Positions 16,302 to 26,574 of a DNA stretch of 64,000 nucleotides are shown piece by piece. The translations under genes were made by a program, and so were the position numbers. The stretch is from Curtobacterium flaccumfaciens UCD-AKU (GTDB taxonomy: Bacteria; Actinomycetota; Actinomycetes; Actinomycetales; Microbacteriaceae): contig NZ_KB714620.1 of assembly GCF_000349565.1 (NCBI RefSeq), positions 1 to 64,000 of the forward strand, read 5' to 3'. The notes under the pieces were generated by a model. That model was not told where the DNA came from and ran no database searches. It saw only the letters and a program-made list of their open reading frames with translations. Within the stretch, counting starts at the first letter, position 1; each line of letters opens with the position of its first letter.

Positions 16302-18959
16302 ATGCAGACCGCAGAGATCCGCCGCCGTTGGCTCCAGTACTTCGGTGACCGCGGCCACACCGTCGTCCCGTCCGCATCCCTCGTCTCCGACGACCCGTCG
16401 CTCCTCTTCACGGTCGCCGGCATGGTGCCGTTCATCCCGTACCTGACCGGGCTCATCCCGGCGCCGTTCCCGCGGGCGACGAGCGTGCAGAAGTGCATCC
16501 GGACGAACGACATCGAAGAGGTCGGCAAGACCCCTCGCCACGGCACGTTCTTCCAGATGAACGGGAACTTCTCGTTCGGCGACTACTTCAAGGAGCAGGC
16601 GATCCAGTTCGCCTGGGAGTTCCTCACCAAGTCGGAGACCGACGGGGGGCTCGGCTTCTCGCCCGACGACCTCTGGGTCACCGTCTACGAAGAGGACGAC
16701 GAGGCGATCGCCTTCTGGAAGCAGCACTCGTCGCTGCCCGACGAGCGGATCCAGCGTCTGGGCAAGGACACGAACTACTGGTCGACCGGGCAGCCCGGAC
16801 CCGCGGGTCCCTGCTCCGAGATCTTCTTCGACCGCGGCCCCGACCACGGCATCGACGGCGGCCCGGCCACCGACGACGACCGCTACGTCGAGATCTGGAA
16901 CCTCGTCTTCATGCAGTACCAGATCGCCGACGTGCGGTCGAAGTACGACTTCGAGATCACGGGCGAACTGCCGAACAAGAACATCGACACCGGCATGGGG
17001 CTCGAGCGCGTCGCCTTCATCAAGCAGGGCGTCGACAACATGTACGAGATCGACCAGGTGCGCCCGGTGCTCGACCGCGCGGCCGAGATCTCCGGCCGTC
17101 GCTACGGTGCCGTGCACGAGGACGACGTGCGCATGCGCGTCATCGCCGACCACGTCCGTTCCTCGCTGATGCTCATCGCCGACGGCGTGAGCCCGTCGAA
17201 CGAGGGCCGCGGGTACATCCTCCGTCGCCTGCTCCGCCGGACCGTGCGCGCCATGCGCCTGCTCGGCGTCGAGGCCGCCACGTTCCCCGAGCTCTTCCCG
17301 GCGTCCCGCGACGCGATGCGCGACGCCTACCCCGAGGTGGCGTCCGACTACGACCGGATCTCCCGCATCGCCTACGCGGAAGAGGAGACCTTCCTCCGCA
17401 CCCTGGCGCAGGGCACGACCATCCTCGACGTCGCGGTCGAGCGCGCGAAGCAGGACGGTGCCCCGTCGATCGGCGGCGACACGGCGTTCCTGCTGCACGA
17501 CACCTTCGGGTTCCCCATCGACCTGACGATGGAGATGGCCGAGGAAGCCGGCGTGCACGTCGACCGCACGGCGTTCGAGACCCTGATGTCCGAGCAGCGC
17601 GCCCGGGCGAAGGCCGACGCGAAGAGCAAGAAGACCGCGATCGCCGACCTGAGCGTCTACAGCGCGTTCCGGGCGAAGGGCGAGACGACCTTCCTGGGCT
17701 ACGACGCACTCGAGACCGAGACGCGCGTGCTCGGCATCATCGTGGACGGCGTCAGCGTCGACCGCGCGGTGGTGGGCGACATCGCCGAGGTCATCCTCGG
17801 CGAGACCTCGCTGTACGCCGAGTCCGGCGGCCAGGACGCCGACCAGGGCTCGATCGTCGGCAACGGGTTCGACCTCGAGGTCCTCGACGTCCAGCGACCG
17901 GTCTCCGGGCTCTGGAGCCACACAGTGCAGGTCCGCTCCGGCGAGGTCGGGGTCGGCGACGCCGCGAGCACCGTCGTCGATGCCGAGTACCGCCGTGGCG
18001 CGACCCAGGCACACTCCGCGACGCACCTGGTGAACGCGGCGCTCCGCGACATCCTGGGGCCGGAGGCGCTGCAGGCCGGTTCGTACAACAAGTCCGGCTA
18101 CATGCGCCTCGACTTCTCGTGGTCGCAGCCCGTGTCGCTCGAGACCCGCTCCGAGATCGAGGAGGTCGTGAACACCGCGATCCGCACCGACCTCGAGGTG
18201 TCCACGCGCATCCTGCCCATCGACGAGGCGAAGGCCCTCGGCGCGCAGGCCCTGTTCGGTGAGAAGTACGGCGCCGAGGTCCGCATGGTCGACATCGGCG
18301 GCCCGTGGTCCCGCGAGCTCTGCGGTGGCACCCACGTGGCCTCGAGTGCACAGATCGGACTCGTCAACCTGGTGGGGGAGTCGAGCGTCGGTTCGACGAA
18401 CCGCCGCGTCGAAGCGCTGGTCGGGCTCGAGGGGTTCCGCGACCTCGCCGTCGAGCGCACGATCGTGTCGCAGCTCTCCAGCGCGCTCAAGGCACCCCGT
18501 GCCGACCTGCCGGCCCGCGTGCAGAACCTGATGGAGGACCTGCGGAGCGCCCAGAAGAAGCTCGCCGAGTACGAGTCGGCGAACCTGCAGCAGCGCGTGC
18601 CCGCCATCGCCCGCAACGCCACGACCGTCGGTGCCACCACCGTGGTCGCCGAGACGGTCGACGGACTGCAGTCCGGCGACGACCTGCGCTCGCTCGCCAC
18701 CGGTGTGCGGGGCCAGCTCGGTGACGGTGCTGCCGTCGTCGTGCTCGGGGCGGTCGTCGGTGGCAAGCCGATCGTGATCGTCGCGACCAACGACGCCGCT
18801 CGTGCTGCGGGCGTGCAGGCGGGCCCCCTGGCGAAGGAGGCCGCCGGCGTGCTCGGCGGCGGTGGCGGTGGCAAGCCGGACCTGGCGCAGGGCGGCGGGA
18901 CCGACGCGGCCGCGCTCCCCGCGGCGCTCCGTGCCGTGACCGCACGGCTCGCGGGCTGA
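16302..18959 (+). CDS. alaS: Alanine--tRNA ligase (alanyl-tRNA synthetase)
   Basis: Charges tRNA-Ala and edits mischarged Ser/Gly. It is 885 aa, the usual length. The N-terminal catalytic core is recognised from EIRRRWLQYFGDRGHTVVPSASL, KCIRTNDIEEVGKTPRHGTFFQM and LEIWNLVFMQYQ-like blocks. The editing domain carries the zinc-type motifs HSATH (about residues 570-574) and CGGTH (about 674-678). A C-terminal DHHA1/C-Ala domain ends with a Gly-rich GGGGGGKPDLAQGGG segment. The start is ATG 16302 with an AGGA ribosome binding site. ruvX follows after 2 nt, and alaS-ruvX-mltG-aroC reads as one transcription unit. Confidence 0.97.
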   Translation: MQTAEIRRRWLQYFGDRGHTVVPSASLVSDDPSLLFTVAGMVPFIPYLTGLIPAPFPRATSVQKCIRTNDIEEVGKTPRHGTFFQMNGNFSFGDYFKEQAIQFAWEFLTKSETDGGLGFSPDDLWVTVYEEDDEAIAFWKQHSSLPDERIQRLGKDTNYWSTGQPGPAGPCSEIFFDRGPDHGIDGGPATDDDRYVEIWNLVFMQYQIADVRSKYDFEITGELPNKNIDTGMGLERVAFIKQGVDNMYEIDQVRPVLDRAAEISGRRYGAVHEDDVRMRVIADHVRSSLMLIADGVSPSNEGRGYILRRLLRRTVRAMRLLGVEAATFPELFPASRDAMRDAYPEVASDYDRISRIAYAEEETFLRTLAQGTTILDVAVERAKQDGAPSIGGDTAFLLHDTFGFPIDLTMEMAEEAGVHVDRTAFETLMSEQRARAKADAKSKKTAIADLSVYSAFRAKGETTFLGYDALETETRVLGIIVDGVSVDRAVVGDIAEVILGETSLYAESGGQDADQGSIVGNGFDLEVLDVQRPVSGLWSHTVQVRSGEVGVGDAASTVVDAEYRRGATQAHSATHLVNAALRDILGPEALQAGSYNKSGYMRLDFSWSQPVSLETRSEIEEVVNTAIRTDLEVSTRILPIDEAKALGAQALFGEKYGAEVRMVDIGGPWSRELCGGTHVASSAQIGLVNLVGESSVGSTNRRVEALVGLEGFRDLAVERTIVSQLSSALKAPRADLPARVQNLMEDLRSAQKKLAEYESANLQQRVPAIARNATTVGATTVVAETVDGLQSGDDLRSLATGVRGQLGDGAAVVVLGAVVGGKPIVIVATNDAARAAGVQAGPLAKEAAGVLGGGGGGKPDLAQGGGTDAAALPAALRAVTARLAG

Positions 18960-18961
18960 CC

Positions 18962-19411
18962 GTGGGCATCCGGTCCGGGCGGCGGCTCGGCGTCGACGTC
19001 GGGCGCGCCCGGATCGGGGTCGCGGTGTGCGACCGTGACGGCCTGCTGGCGACGCCGGTCGAGACCGTCCGTCGCGACGACTCGAAGGACCTCCGGCGCA
19101 TCCTCGAGCTCGCGGACGAGTACGACGTCGTCGAGGTCGTGGTCGGTCTGCCCCTGTCGATGTCGGGCGCGGACACCGCCTCGACCGAGGACGCCCGCGT
19201 GTTCGCCGCCCGGATCGCAGCGCGTCGTCCGGTGCGCCTGGTGGACGAACGACTGTCGACGGTGACCGCCCAGCGCGGGCTGCACCAGGCCGGCAAGAAC
19301 ACGAAGAAGTCCCGGGCCGTGATCGACCAAGCAGCCGCTGTTATCATTCTGCAACACGCGCTCGACCACGAGCGCAGTGCAGGTGCCCCTCCGGGCACCA
19401 CGCTTCCCTGA
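18962..19411 (+). CDS. ruvX: Holliday junction resolvase-like RuvX (YqgF)
   Basis: RNase H-fold nuclease family; YqgF/RuvX proteins act in pre-16S rRNA 5' end processing, and a resolvase activity has been reported for the mycobacterial member. It is 149 aa. The motifs LGVDVGRARIGVAV (first catalytic Asp), VVGLPLSMSG and LVDERLSTVTA (Glu/Asp) are present. GTG at 18962 lies 2 nt after alaS, the common alaS-ruvX-mltG order. Near the 3' end the codons around 19338-19350 are unusually AT-rich for this chromosome and contain a -10-like TATCAT. Confidence 0.92.
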   Translation: MGIRSGRRLGVDVGRARIGVAVCDRDGLLATPVETVRRDDSKDLRRILELADEYDVVEVVVGLPLSMSGADTASTEDARVFAARIAARRPVRLVDERLSTVTAQRGLHQAGKNTKKSRAVIDQAAAVIILQHALDHERSAGAPPGTTLP

Positions 19412-19473
19412 CAGGGCTGCCCGGTACCGCGCAAGGGTGCTCCCGTCGTCAGTCCGCGGACGACGGTGCCCAG

Positions 19474-21084
19474 GTGGAGTTCCCGACCGAGAGACCGAGG
19501 ACGTTGGCAGACGATCTGGACTGGAACGCGATCATCGCGCCCGGCAACGACGCCGAGCGGCGGAAGGCGACTTCCGACCGCACGACAGGCACCGATGACC
19601 GCGACGACGCTGGTCGGGTGACCCCACCGCCCGCGCCTCCGATGTCCCGACGCGAAGCCCGCGCACTCGAGGCCGAACGAGCCCGCGTCGCCGGCTCACC
19701 CGCCCCGGAGCCCACCGACGAGCCGCAGGCCCCCGAGCCGGCTGACGATGCTCCGGCGACCACGCGCGACGAACGCCCGGCGTCTCCCGCCGACGCACCG
19801 ATCGCCACCAGCCCCGACGAGCTGCACCCCGAGGTCGCAGCACTCCTGACCGGCGAACTGCCGACCGAGTCCGCGGCGACCGCCGCGGGCGGCGGGTCCG
19901 GTGCCGACGGGACGGACCACGGCGACGCGACCGGCGGCGGTGGCGCCGCGGGAGGCGGCGGACGCGGGGGACGAGGCGGCAGAGGACGCTCCTCCAGGCA
20001 GCCGCGCGACCCGCGACCGAAGCGTCGACGCGGACCGCTCGTCGCCGGGCTCGTGATCGTCGCGGTGGTGCTGGCCGCGGGTGTCGGGGCCTACACGTTC
20101 GCCGCCCCGAAGATCCAGCAGCTGATCGGCGCGATCAGCGGTGCGCAGGAGCCCGACGACTACACCGGTGACGGCACCTCGAAGGTGACCATCACCATCA
20201 AGCAGGGGGACATCGGCGAGAACGTCGCCGCGACGTTGCAGCGCAGCGGCGTCGTCAAGGACTCGAAGGTGTTCTACAAGCTCCTGCTCGCCTCGCCGGA
20301 CGTGCAGTTCCAGCCCGGTTCGTACGCGCTGAAGAAGCAGATGAGCTCGAAGTCCGCGCTGGCCGCCCTGCAGGACAAGGACAACCGGGTCCAGGCGTCG
20401 ATCATCATCCCCGAGGGCACCGCGCTGGCCGACATCGAGGCCGGCATGGTCTCGAAGGCCGGCCTGACGAAGAAGCAGGTCGACGCGGCCGCGAAGGACC
20501 TGTCGGCGTACGACCTGCCGGCAGGCGTCACGACGCTCGAGGGCTGGCTCTTCCCCGCGACCTACCCGATCAACCCGGGCTGGTCCGCCGAACAGTACTT
20601 CAAGTCGATGGTCGACACGATGAAGGAGCACCTCGCCGCCGCCGGCGTCAAGGAGGCCGACCAGGAGCGCACCATCGTCTTCGCGTCGCTGGTGCAGAAG
20701 GAAGCCGGGCTCGCGGCCGACTACCCGAAGGTCGCGCGGGTGTTCCAGAACCGGCTCGACCAGGGCATGAAGCTCCAGTCCGACGCCACGGTCGCGTACG
20801 GCACGGGCAACACGCACACCGTGACCACGACCGACGAGGAGCGCGCGGACGCCTCGAACGAGTACAACACCTACGTGCACGAGGGGCTGCCGCCCGCACC
20901 GATCTCGAACCCGGGTGACGTCGCGATCAAGGCGGTCACGGCTCCGGCCGCGGGCAAGTGGCTGTACTTCGTGACGGTCGACCTGGAGTCGGGCAAGACG
21001 GTCTTCTCGGACACCTACGACCAGCACCTGGTCGCGGTCGAACAGTTCCAGGCCTGGCTGCGGGCGCACCCCGACTACCAGTAG
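19474..21084 (+). CDS. mltG: Endolytic murein transglycosylase MltG (YceG)
   Basis: Inner-membrane lytic transglycosylase that cuts nascent glycan strands and is thought to set strand length. It is 536 aa. An unusually long, acidic and Gly-rich cytoplasmic extension covers about residues 1-185. A membrane helix follows (about 189-210, LVAGLVIVAVVLAAGVGAYTF), then a LysM-like region and the YceG domain. The catalytic Glu lies in FASLVQKEAGLAADYPKVA. The end of the domain is recognised from GLPPAPISNPGDVAIKA. GTG 19474 is used because GTG is the commoner start here. TTG 19504, just before ADDLDWNAI and after a GAGG, is an equally plausible start. Confidence 0.93.
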   Translation: MEFPTERPRTLADDLDWNAIIAPGNDAERRKATSDRTTGTDDRDDAGRVTPPPAPPMSRREARALEAERARVAGSPAPEPTDEPQAPEPADDAPATTRDERPASPADAPIATSPDELHPEVAALLTGELPTESAATAAGGGSGADGTDHGDATGGGGAAGGGGRGGRGGRGRSSRQPRDPRPKRRRGPLVAGLVIVAVVLAAGVGAYTFAAPKIQQLIGAISGAQEPDDYTGDGTSKVTITIKQGDIGENVAATLQRSGVVKDSKVFYKLLLASPDVQFQPGSYALKKQMSSKSALAALQDKDNRVQASIIIPEGTALADIEAGMVSKAGLTKKQVDAAAKDLSAYDLPAGVTTLEGWLFPATYPINPGWSAEQYFKSMVDTMKEHLAAAGVKEADQERTIVFASLVQKEAGLAADYPKVARVFQNRLDQGMKLQSDATVAYGTGNTHTVTTTDEERADASNEYNTYVHEGLPPAPISNPGDVAIKAVTAPAAGKWLYFVTVDLESGKTVFSDTYDQHLVAVEQFQAWLRAHPDYQ

Positions 21085-21126
21085 GCGCCGACGTCGCACG
21101 GACGAACGCTGTGGGAGGATTGCCGC

Positions 21127-22347
21127 ATGCTTCGTTGGTTGACCGCTGGTGAGTCCCACGGACCCGAACTGATCGCCATGCTCGAGGGCCTGCCCGCGGG
21201 TGTCCCGGTGTCGTTCGAGTCCATCCGTGCCGACCTCGCACGCCGCAAGCTCGGCTACGGCCGCGGCTCGCGGATGAAGTTCGAGCAGGACGAGCTGCAC
21301 GTGTCCGGTGGCGTCCGACACGGTTACTCGCTCGGCAGCCCCATCGCGATCCGCATCGGCAACACCGAGTGGCCGAAGTGGGTCGAGGTCATGAACCCCG
21401 AGCCGATCGAGTCCACCGAGATGTCCCGCGGCCGGAGCGCCCCGCTCACCCGACCGCGTCCGGGTCACGCCGACCTGGTCGGCATGCAGAAGTACGGCTT
21501 CGACGAGGCCCGCCCGGTCCTGGAGCGTGCGAGTGCCCGTGAGACCGCGGCACGCGTGGCGCTCGGCGCCGTCGCGAAGTCCTTCCTGGCCGAACTCGGC
21601 ATCCGTTCGGTGGCGCACACGCTGCAGGTCGGGACGGTCCGGGTGCCGGACGGCACCGACCTGCCGCTGCCCGACGACGTGGACCGCCTCGACGAGGACC
21701 AGCTGCGCTGCTTCGACGCCGAGACCTCCGCGCGCATGGTCACCGAGGTCGAGGCCGCCAAGAAGGACGGCGACACCCTCGGCGGTGTCGTCGAGGTGCT
21801 GTTCTACGGTGTTCCGCCCGGCCTCGGCTCACACGTCCACTGGGACCGCCGGCTCGACGCCCGCCTCGCCGCGGCGATCATGGGCATCCAGGCCATCAAG
21901 GGTGTCGAGGTCGGCGACGGCTTCGCGACCGCCGGTCGCCGTGGCTCCGCGGCCCACGACGAGCTGTACCGCGAGGACGGCGAGATCTACCGCACGAGCG
22001 ACCGTGCCGGTGGGACCGAGGGCGGGATGTCCACGGGCACCGTGCTGCGCGTCCGGGCCGGCATGAAGCCGATCGCCACGATCCCGCACGCCCTGCACAC
22101 GGTGGACGTCGTCTCCGGTGAGGACGCCGCGGCGCACCACCAGCGCTCGGACGTCTGCGCTGTGCCGGCTGCGGGGGTCGTCGCCGAGGCGATGGTGGCC
22201 CTGGTGCTCGCCGACGCGGTGCTCGAGAAGTTCGGCGGCGACAACGTCGTCGAGACCAAGCGCAACCTCGACGCCTACCTGGCCGCGATCCCGGAGACCC
22301 TGCGCACGCGCCGGACCGAGCCCTCGGCGACCTCGACCGACCTGTGA
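21127..22347 (+). CDS. aroC: Chorismate synthase
   Basis: Catalyses the last shikimate step, 5-enolpyruvylshikimate-3-phosphate to chorismate, using reduced FMN. It is 406 aa. Family blocks are [16 protein letters not shown] at the N-terminus, [36 protein letters not shown] and [12 protein letters not shown]. The conserved C-terminal [20 protein letters not shown] is also present. ATG 21127 follows a GGGAGG ribosome binding site. Its stop overlaps the aroK start (GTGA), and aroC-aroK-aroB are linked by such overlaps. Confidence 0.97.
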   Translation: MLRWLTAGESHGPELIAMLEGLPAGVPVSFESIRADLARRKLGYGRGSRMKFEQDELHVSGGVRHGYSLGSPIAIRIGNTEWPKWVEVMNPEPIESTEMSRGRSAPLTRPRPGHADLVGMQKYGFDEARPVLERASARETAARVALGAVAKSFLAELGIRSVAHTLQVGTVRVPDGTDLPLPDDVDRLDEDQLRCFDAETSARMVTEVEAAKKDGDTLGGVVEVLFYGVPPGLGSHVHWDRRLDARLAAAIMGIQAIKGVEVGDGFATAGRRGSAAHDELYREDGEIYRTSDRAGGTEGGMSTGTVLRVRAGMKPIATIPHALHTVDVVSGEDAAAHHQRSDVCAVPAAGVVAEAMVALVLADAVLEKFGGDNVVETKRNLDAYLAAIPETLRTRRTEPSATSTDL

Positions 22348-22925
22348 GCACCGACGTCCGACGCGCCGACGCGCCCGTGGTCGTCATCGGCCCGATGGGT
22401 GCCGGCAAGTCGAGCGTCGGCAAGCGGGTGGCGAAGGCCCTCGGTGTGCCGTTCACGGACACCGACCGGGCCATCGTCCGCGAGCACGGACCGATCCCCG
22501 GCATCTTCGCCGACCGGGGTGAGCCGGCGTTCCGTGCGCTCGAGGCCGAAGCCGTCCGGGCAGCGCTGTCCACGGGCGGCGTCGTCGCCGTCGGCGGGGG
22601 AGCCGTCACCCACGCGGACACCCGGCGGGCCCTGACCGGAGCGCGCATCGTCCTGCTCACCGTCTCGCCCGAGGCCGTCGCCGAGCGCATCGCCGGGTCC
22701 GACCGGCCGTTGCTGGCGAACGGTGGGATCGACGCCTGGCAGACGATCATGGACGAGCGAGCGGCCACCTACGCCGAACTCGCGCACGTCGTGGTCGACA
22801 CGTCCCGACGGCCGATGTCCCGTGTGGTCGACGACGTCGTCACGTGGGTGCGCAGCGACGCTGGCACTCACGCCGCGCCCGGCAGCACGACCACCAGCAC
22901 CACCAGCACCGAAGGAGCACCGTGA
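22344..22925 (+). CDS. aroK: Shikimate kinase
   Basis: Phosphorylates shikimate to shikimate-3-phosphate with ATP. It is 193 aa. Walker A is [15 protein letters not shown] (about residues 13-27), followed by [12 protein letters not shown] (shikimate-binding Asp region), [13 protein letters not shown] and VVAVGGGAV. The lid region includes RPLLANGG. The C-terminus is a Thr/Ser-rich tail without conserved features. GTG 22344 overlaps the aroC stop by 4 nt and its own stop overlaps the aroB start. Confidence 0.95.
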   Translation: MSTDVRRADAPVVVIGPMGAGKSSVGKRVAKALGVPFTDTDRAIVREHGPIPGIFADRGEPAFRALEAEAVRAALSTGGVVAVGGGAVTHADTRRALTGARIVLLTVSPEAVAERIAGSDRPLLANGGIDAWQTIMDERAATYAELAHVVVDTSRRPMSRVVDDVVTWVRSDAGTHAAPGSTTTSTTSTEGAP

Positions 22926-24019
22926 CCGAGCCGACCCTGCCCGCCGGGACCACCGAGATCCGGGTGGGCGGTGACGACGGCTACACGGTGGCCGTCGGCA
23001 CGGACCTGCTCGGCACCCTGCCCGGGATCCTGGGCCCGCGTGTCGCGAAGGTCCTGATCGTGCACTCGCCGACGCTCGGCGCCCGGGCGAACGAGCTCCG
23101 AGCACTCCTGGTCGAAGCAGGCCTCGAGGCCCTGATCGCCGAGGTCCCCGACGCCGAAGGCGCCAAGCGTGTCGAGGTCGCGGCGTTCTGCTGGCAGATC
23201 ATGGGGCAGGCCGACTTCACCCGCACCGACGCGGTCATCGGCCTGGGCGGCGGTGCCGTCACCGACCTCGCCGGCTTCGTCGCCGCGACCTGGCTGCGCG
23301 GTGTCGCGTACGTGTCCGTCCCGACGAGCGTGCTCGGCATGGTGGACGCCAGCGTCGGCGGCAAGACGGGCATCAACACGAACGAGGGCAAGAACCTGGT
23401 CGGCGCCTTCTCCGCCCCCCGCGCCGTCGTCGTGGACCTCGACCTCGCCCGCACCCTGCCGCGCAACGAGATCCTGACCGGGTTCGCCGAGATCGTGAAG
23501 GCCGGGTTCATCGCCGTGCCCGAGATCCTGGACATCGTCGAGGCCGACGTCGCCCGGGTGACCGACCCGACGACGCCGGAGTTCCGCCGGGTCGTCGAGC
23601 TCGCCATCGCGCTCAAGGCCGAGGTCGTGTCGGACGACTTCACCGAGCAGGGCCGACGCGAGATCCTGAACTACGGGCACACCCTGGGGCACGCGATCGA
23701 GCACGCCGAGCGGTACCAGTGGCGCCACGGTGCGGCGGTGTCGGTCGGCATGGTGTTCGCCGCCGAACTCGCCCGGCTGACCGGACACCTGGACGACGCC
23801 ACGGTCGACCGCCACCGGACGATCCTGGAGTCGCTCGAGCTGCCGACCTCGTACGGCGTCGGACGGTGGCAGGGGCTGCTCGCCACCATGCGTCGCGACA
23901 AGAAGGCCCGTGCCGGCATGCTGCGGTTCATCATCCTCGACGGCGTCGGCAAGCCCGTCGTGCTCGAGGGCCCCGAGGACCACCTGCTCTTCACCGCCTA
24001 CCAGGAGGTCGGCGTCTAG
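22922..24019 (+). CDS. aroB: 3-dehydroquinate synthase
   Basis: Cyclises DAHP to 3-dehydroquinate, the second shikimate step, using NAD and a divalent metal. It is 365 aa. Motifs are GLGGGAVTDLAGFVAATWLRG (NAD binding), PTSVLGMVDASVGGKTGIN and NLVGAF. The metal ligands are in the Glu of GFAEIVKAG and the His residues of NYGHTLGHAIEH and RHGAAVSVGM. GTG 22922 overlaps the aroK stop as GTGA. Upstream in-frame sequence belongs to the aroK shadow. aroQ, which often follows aroB in actinobacteria, is not present. Confidence 0.96.
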   Translation: MTEPTLPAGTTEIRVGGDDGYTVAVGTDLLGTLPGILGPRVAKVLIVHSPTLGARANELRALLVEAGLEALIAEVPDAEGAKRVEVAAFCWQIMGQADFTRTDAVIGLGGGAVTDLAGFVAATWLRGVAYVSVPTSVLGMVDASVGGKTGINTNEGKNLVGAFSAPRAVVVDLDLARTLPRNEILTGFAEIVKAGFIAVPEILDIVEADVARVTDPTTPEFRRVVELAIALKAEVVSDDFTEQGRREILNYGHTLGHAIEHAERYQWRHGAAVSVGMVFAAELARLTGHLDDATVDRHRTILESLELPTSYGVGRWQGLLATMRRDKKARAGMLRFIILDGVGKPVVLEGPEDHLLFTAYQEVGV

Positions 24020-24197
24020 CCTGCTCGGTCAGCGCAGGACCCGACGAATCCACTGCAGAGACCGAGCCCCGCGCCGGGCCCGCGCGGACCTGTGGAAGCC
24101 GCGCCGGGCCTCCAGGCTGTGGAGGAGGATGGGGCGACGCGACGGACGGCACCACCCGCACGCGGCGGACCCAGCAGCGGGGAGCAGACTGACGGGC

Positions 24198-25889
24198 GTG
24201 CCCACCCCACCCCGACTGAGCGACCTCTCCGGCCCGCGCGACGCCGACACCGGCACGCTGCGCTCCCGGGGCCGGCGTTTCACCGAACTCCTCTCGATCG
24301 CCCGCCGACACCACCTGGTCCCCTTCCGCCGCCTCGACTTCTCGCACGACCCGGCGACCTCGGACCTGCGTCGCGACCAGGCCGAGCACCTGCGCCGGGC
24401 GCTCGAGGAAGCCGGTGGTGGATTCGTGAAGATGGGCCAGCTGCTCTCCACGCGCGACGACCTGCTGCCCGAGGAGTGGACCGAGGGACTCGCGCACCTG
24501 CAGCGGAACGTCACGGCGGCGCCGGCGGACGAGGTCCGTGCGCTGCTCGAGCAGGAGCTCGGTGCGCCGGTCGACCAGGTCTTCGCCACGTTCGACCCGG
24601 TGCCGGTGGCGGCGGCGTCGATCGCGCAGGTGCACCGCGCCCGGCTGCCCGACGGCACCGCGGTCGCCGTGAAGGTGCAGCGGCCGGGCATCGACGCCGC
24701 CGTGCGCCGCGACGTCGACATCGCCCTGCGGGTCGTCCGGTTCATGGCCAGGTGGTCGACCGAGGCGCGACAGGTCGGCGTGCAGGACATCGCCGGCCAG
24801 TACGCGGACGACCTGATCCGTCAGGTGGACTTCGTGTCCGAGCTGCGGAACCTCACTGCGCTGCGTGCGGCCCAGGCCCGCAGCGCGCGTCCGGACGAGG
24901 TCCGGTTCCCGGACCCCTACCCGGACCTGTCCGGCCGGCGTGTGCTGGTGATGGAGTTCCTGGAGGGCGACACGCTCAGCGCGATCCGCGCCGAGCGCTC
25001 CGAGCGCGACCTCGACGCGCCGATGCGCGCGATCCTCCGCGCCTTCCTGCGCCAGGTCGTCTTCGACGGCCTGTACCACGCGGACCTGCACCCGGGGAAC
25101 GTCCTGGTGCTGCCCGACGGGCGGCCCGCGTTGATCGACTTCGGATCGGTCGGGAGGCTCGACCCGGGTCTCCGGGACACGGTCCAGGACCTGTTGGCCG
25201 CCTACCTGCAGGACGACACGTCGCGGATCGCCGATGCGGTCCTGCGGATGGCGCCCGTGCGCGATGCGCACGACGAGCCCGACTTCCGTCGGGACATCGC
25301 CCGCTTCGTCGCGGACGAGCTCGGTCCGGGGGCACGCATCGGCGTCGACACCGTGGACGACGCGGTCGAGGTCTTCGGGCGGTACCGGTTGAAGCCGCCG
25401 CCGGACTTCGTCGCTGCGGCGCGTGCCCTGGCGATCTTCGAGGGCACACTCCGCACGCTCGCACCGTCCTTCGACCTGCTCGAGGAGTCCCGCGGACTCG
25501 CCCGGGAGCAGATCACCGACCAACTCCGGCCGGGCAAGCTCCGCGACCTGGCGGCGAAGGAGCTGCTCGGGGTCGTGTCCGCGGCCCGTCGGCTGCCCCG
25601 CCGGGTGGACCGCATCGGCGAGGCGATCGAGACCGGCCGGTTCACGGTGAACATCCGGCTCTTCGCGGACAGCCGCGACCGGCAGCTCGTGTCCGGCATG
25701 ATCCGGCGCATCCTGCTCGTGCTGCTCGGGGCCGGGGCGGGGGTCCTGGCGATCGTGTACCTGTCGTTGCCGGCGCGGCCGACGGCGACCCTGTCCACCG
25801 GGGTCGCGGGTGCGTTGCTCGGGGGAGCGGCGGTGGTGCTGCTCGCCTGGGCGGCGATCGACGCCTGGCTCGCCCGACGACGGCGCTGA
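24198..25889 (+). CDS. ABC1/UbiB-type atypical kinase, membrane-anchored
   Basis: Protein of 563 aa of the AarF/UbiB/ABC1 family. Family marks are [19 protein letters not shown] (the KxGQ motif), the Ala-rich loop [11 protein letters not shown] in place of a Gly-rich loop, [10 protein letters not shown] (phosphate-binding Lys), [10 protein letters not shown] (catalytic Asp and Asn) and [10 protein letters not shown] (metal Asp). Two membrane helices close the protein (about 498-520 and 530-553). Relatives support quinone or isoprenoid lipid metabolism; the substrate here is unknown. GTG 24198 is chosen because the 178 nt after aroB have no protein-like reading in this frame. That gap holds a 13-bp repeat of GCCGCGCCGGGCC-like sequence and no clear promoter. 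Confidence 0.85.
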   Translation: MPTPPRLSDLSGPRDADTGTLRSRGRRFTELLSIARRHHLVPFRRLDFSHDPATSDLRRDQAEHLRRALEEAGGGFVKMGQLLSTRDDLLPEEWTEGLAHLQRNVTAAPADEVRALLEQELGAPVDQVFATFDPVPVAAASIAQVHRARLPDGTAVAVKVQRPGIDAAVRRDVDIALRVVRFMARWSTEARQVGVQDIAGQYADDLIRQVDFVSELRNLTALRAAQARSARPDEVRFPDPYPDLSGRRVLVMEFLEGDTLSAIRAERSERDLDAPMRAILRAFLRQVVFDGLYHADLHPGNVLVLPDGRPALIDFGSVGRLDPGLRDTVQDLLAAYLQDDTSRIADAVLRMAPVRDAHDEPDFRRDIARFVADELGPGARIGVDTVDDAVEVFGRYRLKPPPDFVAAARALAIFEGTLRTLAPSFDLLEESRGLAREQITDQLRPGKLRDLAAKELLGVVSAARRLPRRVDRIGEAIETGRFTVNIRLFADSRDRQLVSGMIRRILLVLLGAGAGVLAIVYLSLPARPTATLSTGVAGALLGGAAVVLLAWAAIDAWLARRRR

Positions 25890-25929
25890 GCGCGACGGGC
25901 ACCGCTCCGGCCGCCGGGCGGGCGTCCGC

Positions 25930-25935
25930 TACACT
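25930..25935 (+). promoter_or_regulatory. -10 element of the efp promoter
   Basis: TACACT fits TANNNT. A start near 25942 would leave a leader of about 58 nt before efp. No -35 consensus is evident. Confidence 0.4.
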
Positions 25936-25999
25936 CGTCCGGGGCCGTCCGCGGCCCGAGGACACTTCACAACACGACCGAACGGGACACCGACGACTC

Positions 26000-26563
26000 A
26001 TGGCCAGTACCACAGACATCAAGAACGGCGCCGTTCTCATCATCGACGGCCAGCTGTGGTCGGTCGTCGAGTTCCAGCACGTCAAGCCGGGCAAGGGCGG
26101 CGCGTTCGTCCGCACCAAGCTGAAGAACGTCGTCTCCGGCAAGGTCGTCGACCGCACGTTCAACGCCGGCGCGAAGATCGACACCGCCGTCGTCGACCGT
26201 CGTGACTACCAGTTCCTCTACGAGGACGGCGACTCCTACGTGTTCATGGACACCGACACGTACGACCAGATCCCGGTCTCCGCGACCGTGGTCGGCGACG
26301 CCAAGAACTACCTGCTCGAGTCCGCGATGGTCACCATCGCCATGAACGAGGGCAACCCGCTGTACGTCGAGCTCCCGACGTCGATCGTCACCGAGGTCGA
26401 GACCGAGCCCGGCCTGCAGGGTGACCGTTCGTCCGGTGGCACCAAGGACGCGACCATCATCGCGACCGGTCACCGCATCCAGGTCCCGCTGTACCTGGAA
26501 AGCGGCACCCTGGTGAAGATCGACACGCGCGACGGCAGCTTCCTCGGCCGCGTCAACTCCTAG
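26000..26563 (+). CDS. efp: Elongation factor P
   Basis: Binds between P and E sites and relieves ribosome stalling at consecutive prolines. It is 187 aa with the three beta-barrel domains of EF-P. The tip loop of domain I reads [14 protein letters not shown], with the candidate modified residue Lys in PGKGG. The signature for domains II-III is [34 protein letters not shown] 26000 begins [19 protein letters not shown]. nusB follows 11 nt later, the usual actinobacterial pairing. Confidence 0.97.
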   Translation: MASTTDIKNGAVLIIDGQLWSVVEFQHVKPGKGGAFVRTKLKNVVSGKVVDRTFNAGAKIDTAVVDRRDYQFLYEDGDSYVFMDTDTYDQIPVSATVVGDAKNYLLESAMVTIAMNEGNPLYVELPTSIVTEVETEPGLQGDRSSGGTKDATIIATGHRIQVPLYLESGTLVKIDTRDGSFLGRVNS

Positions 26564-26574
26564 GCGCTGACCGT

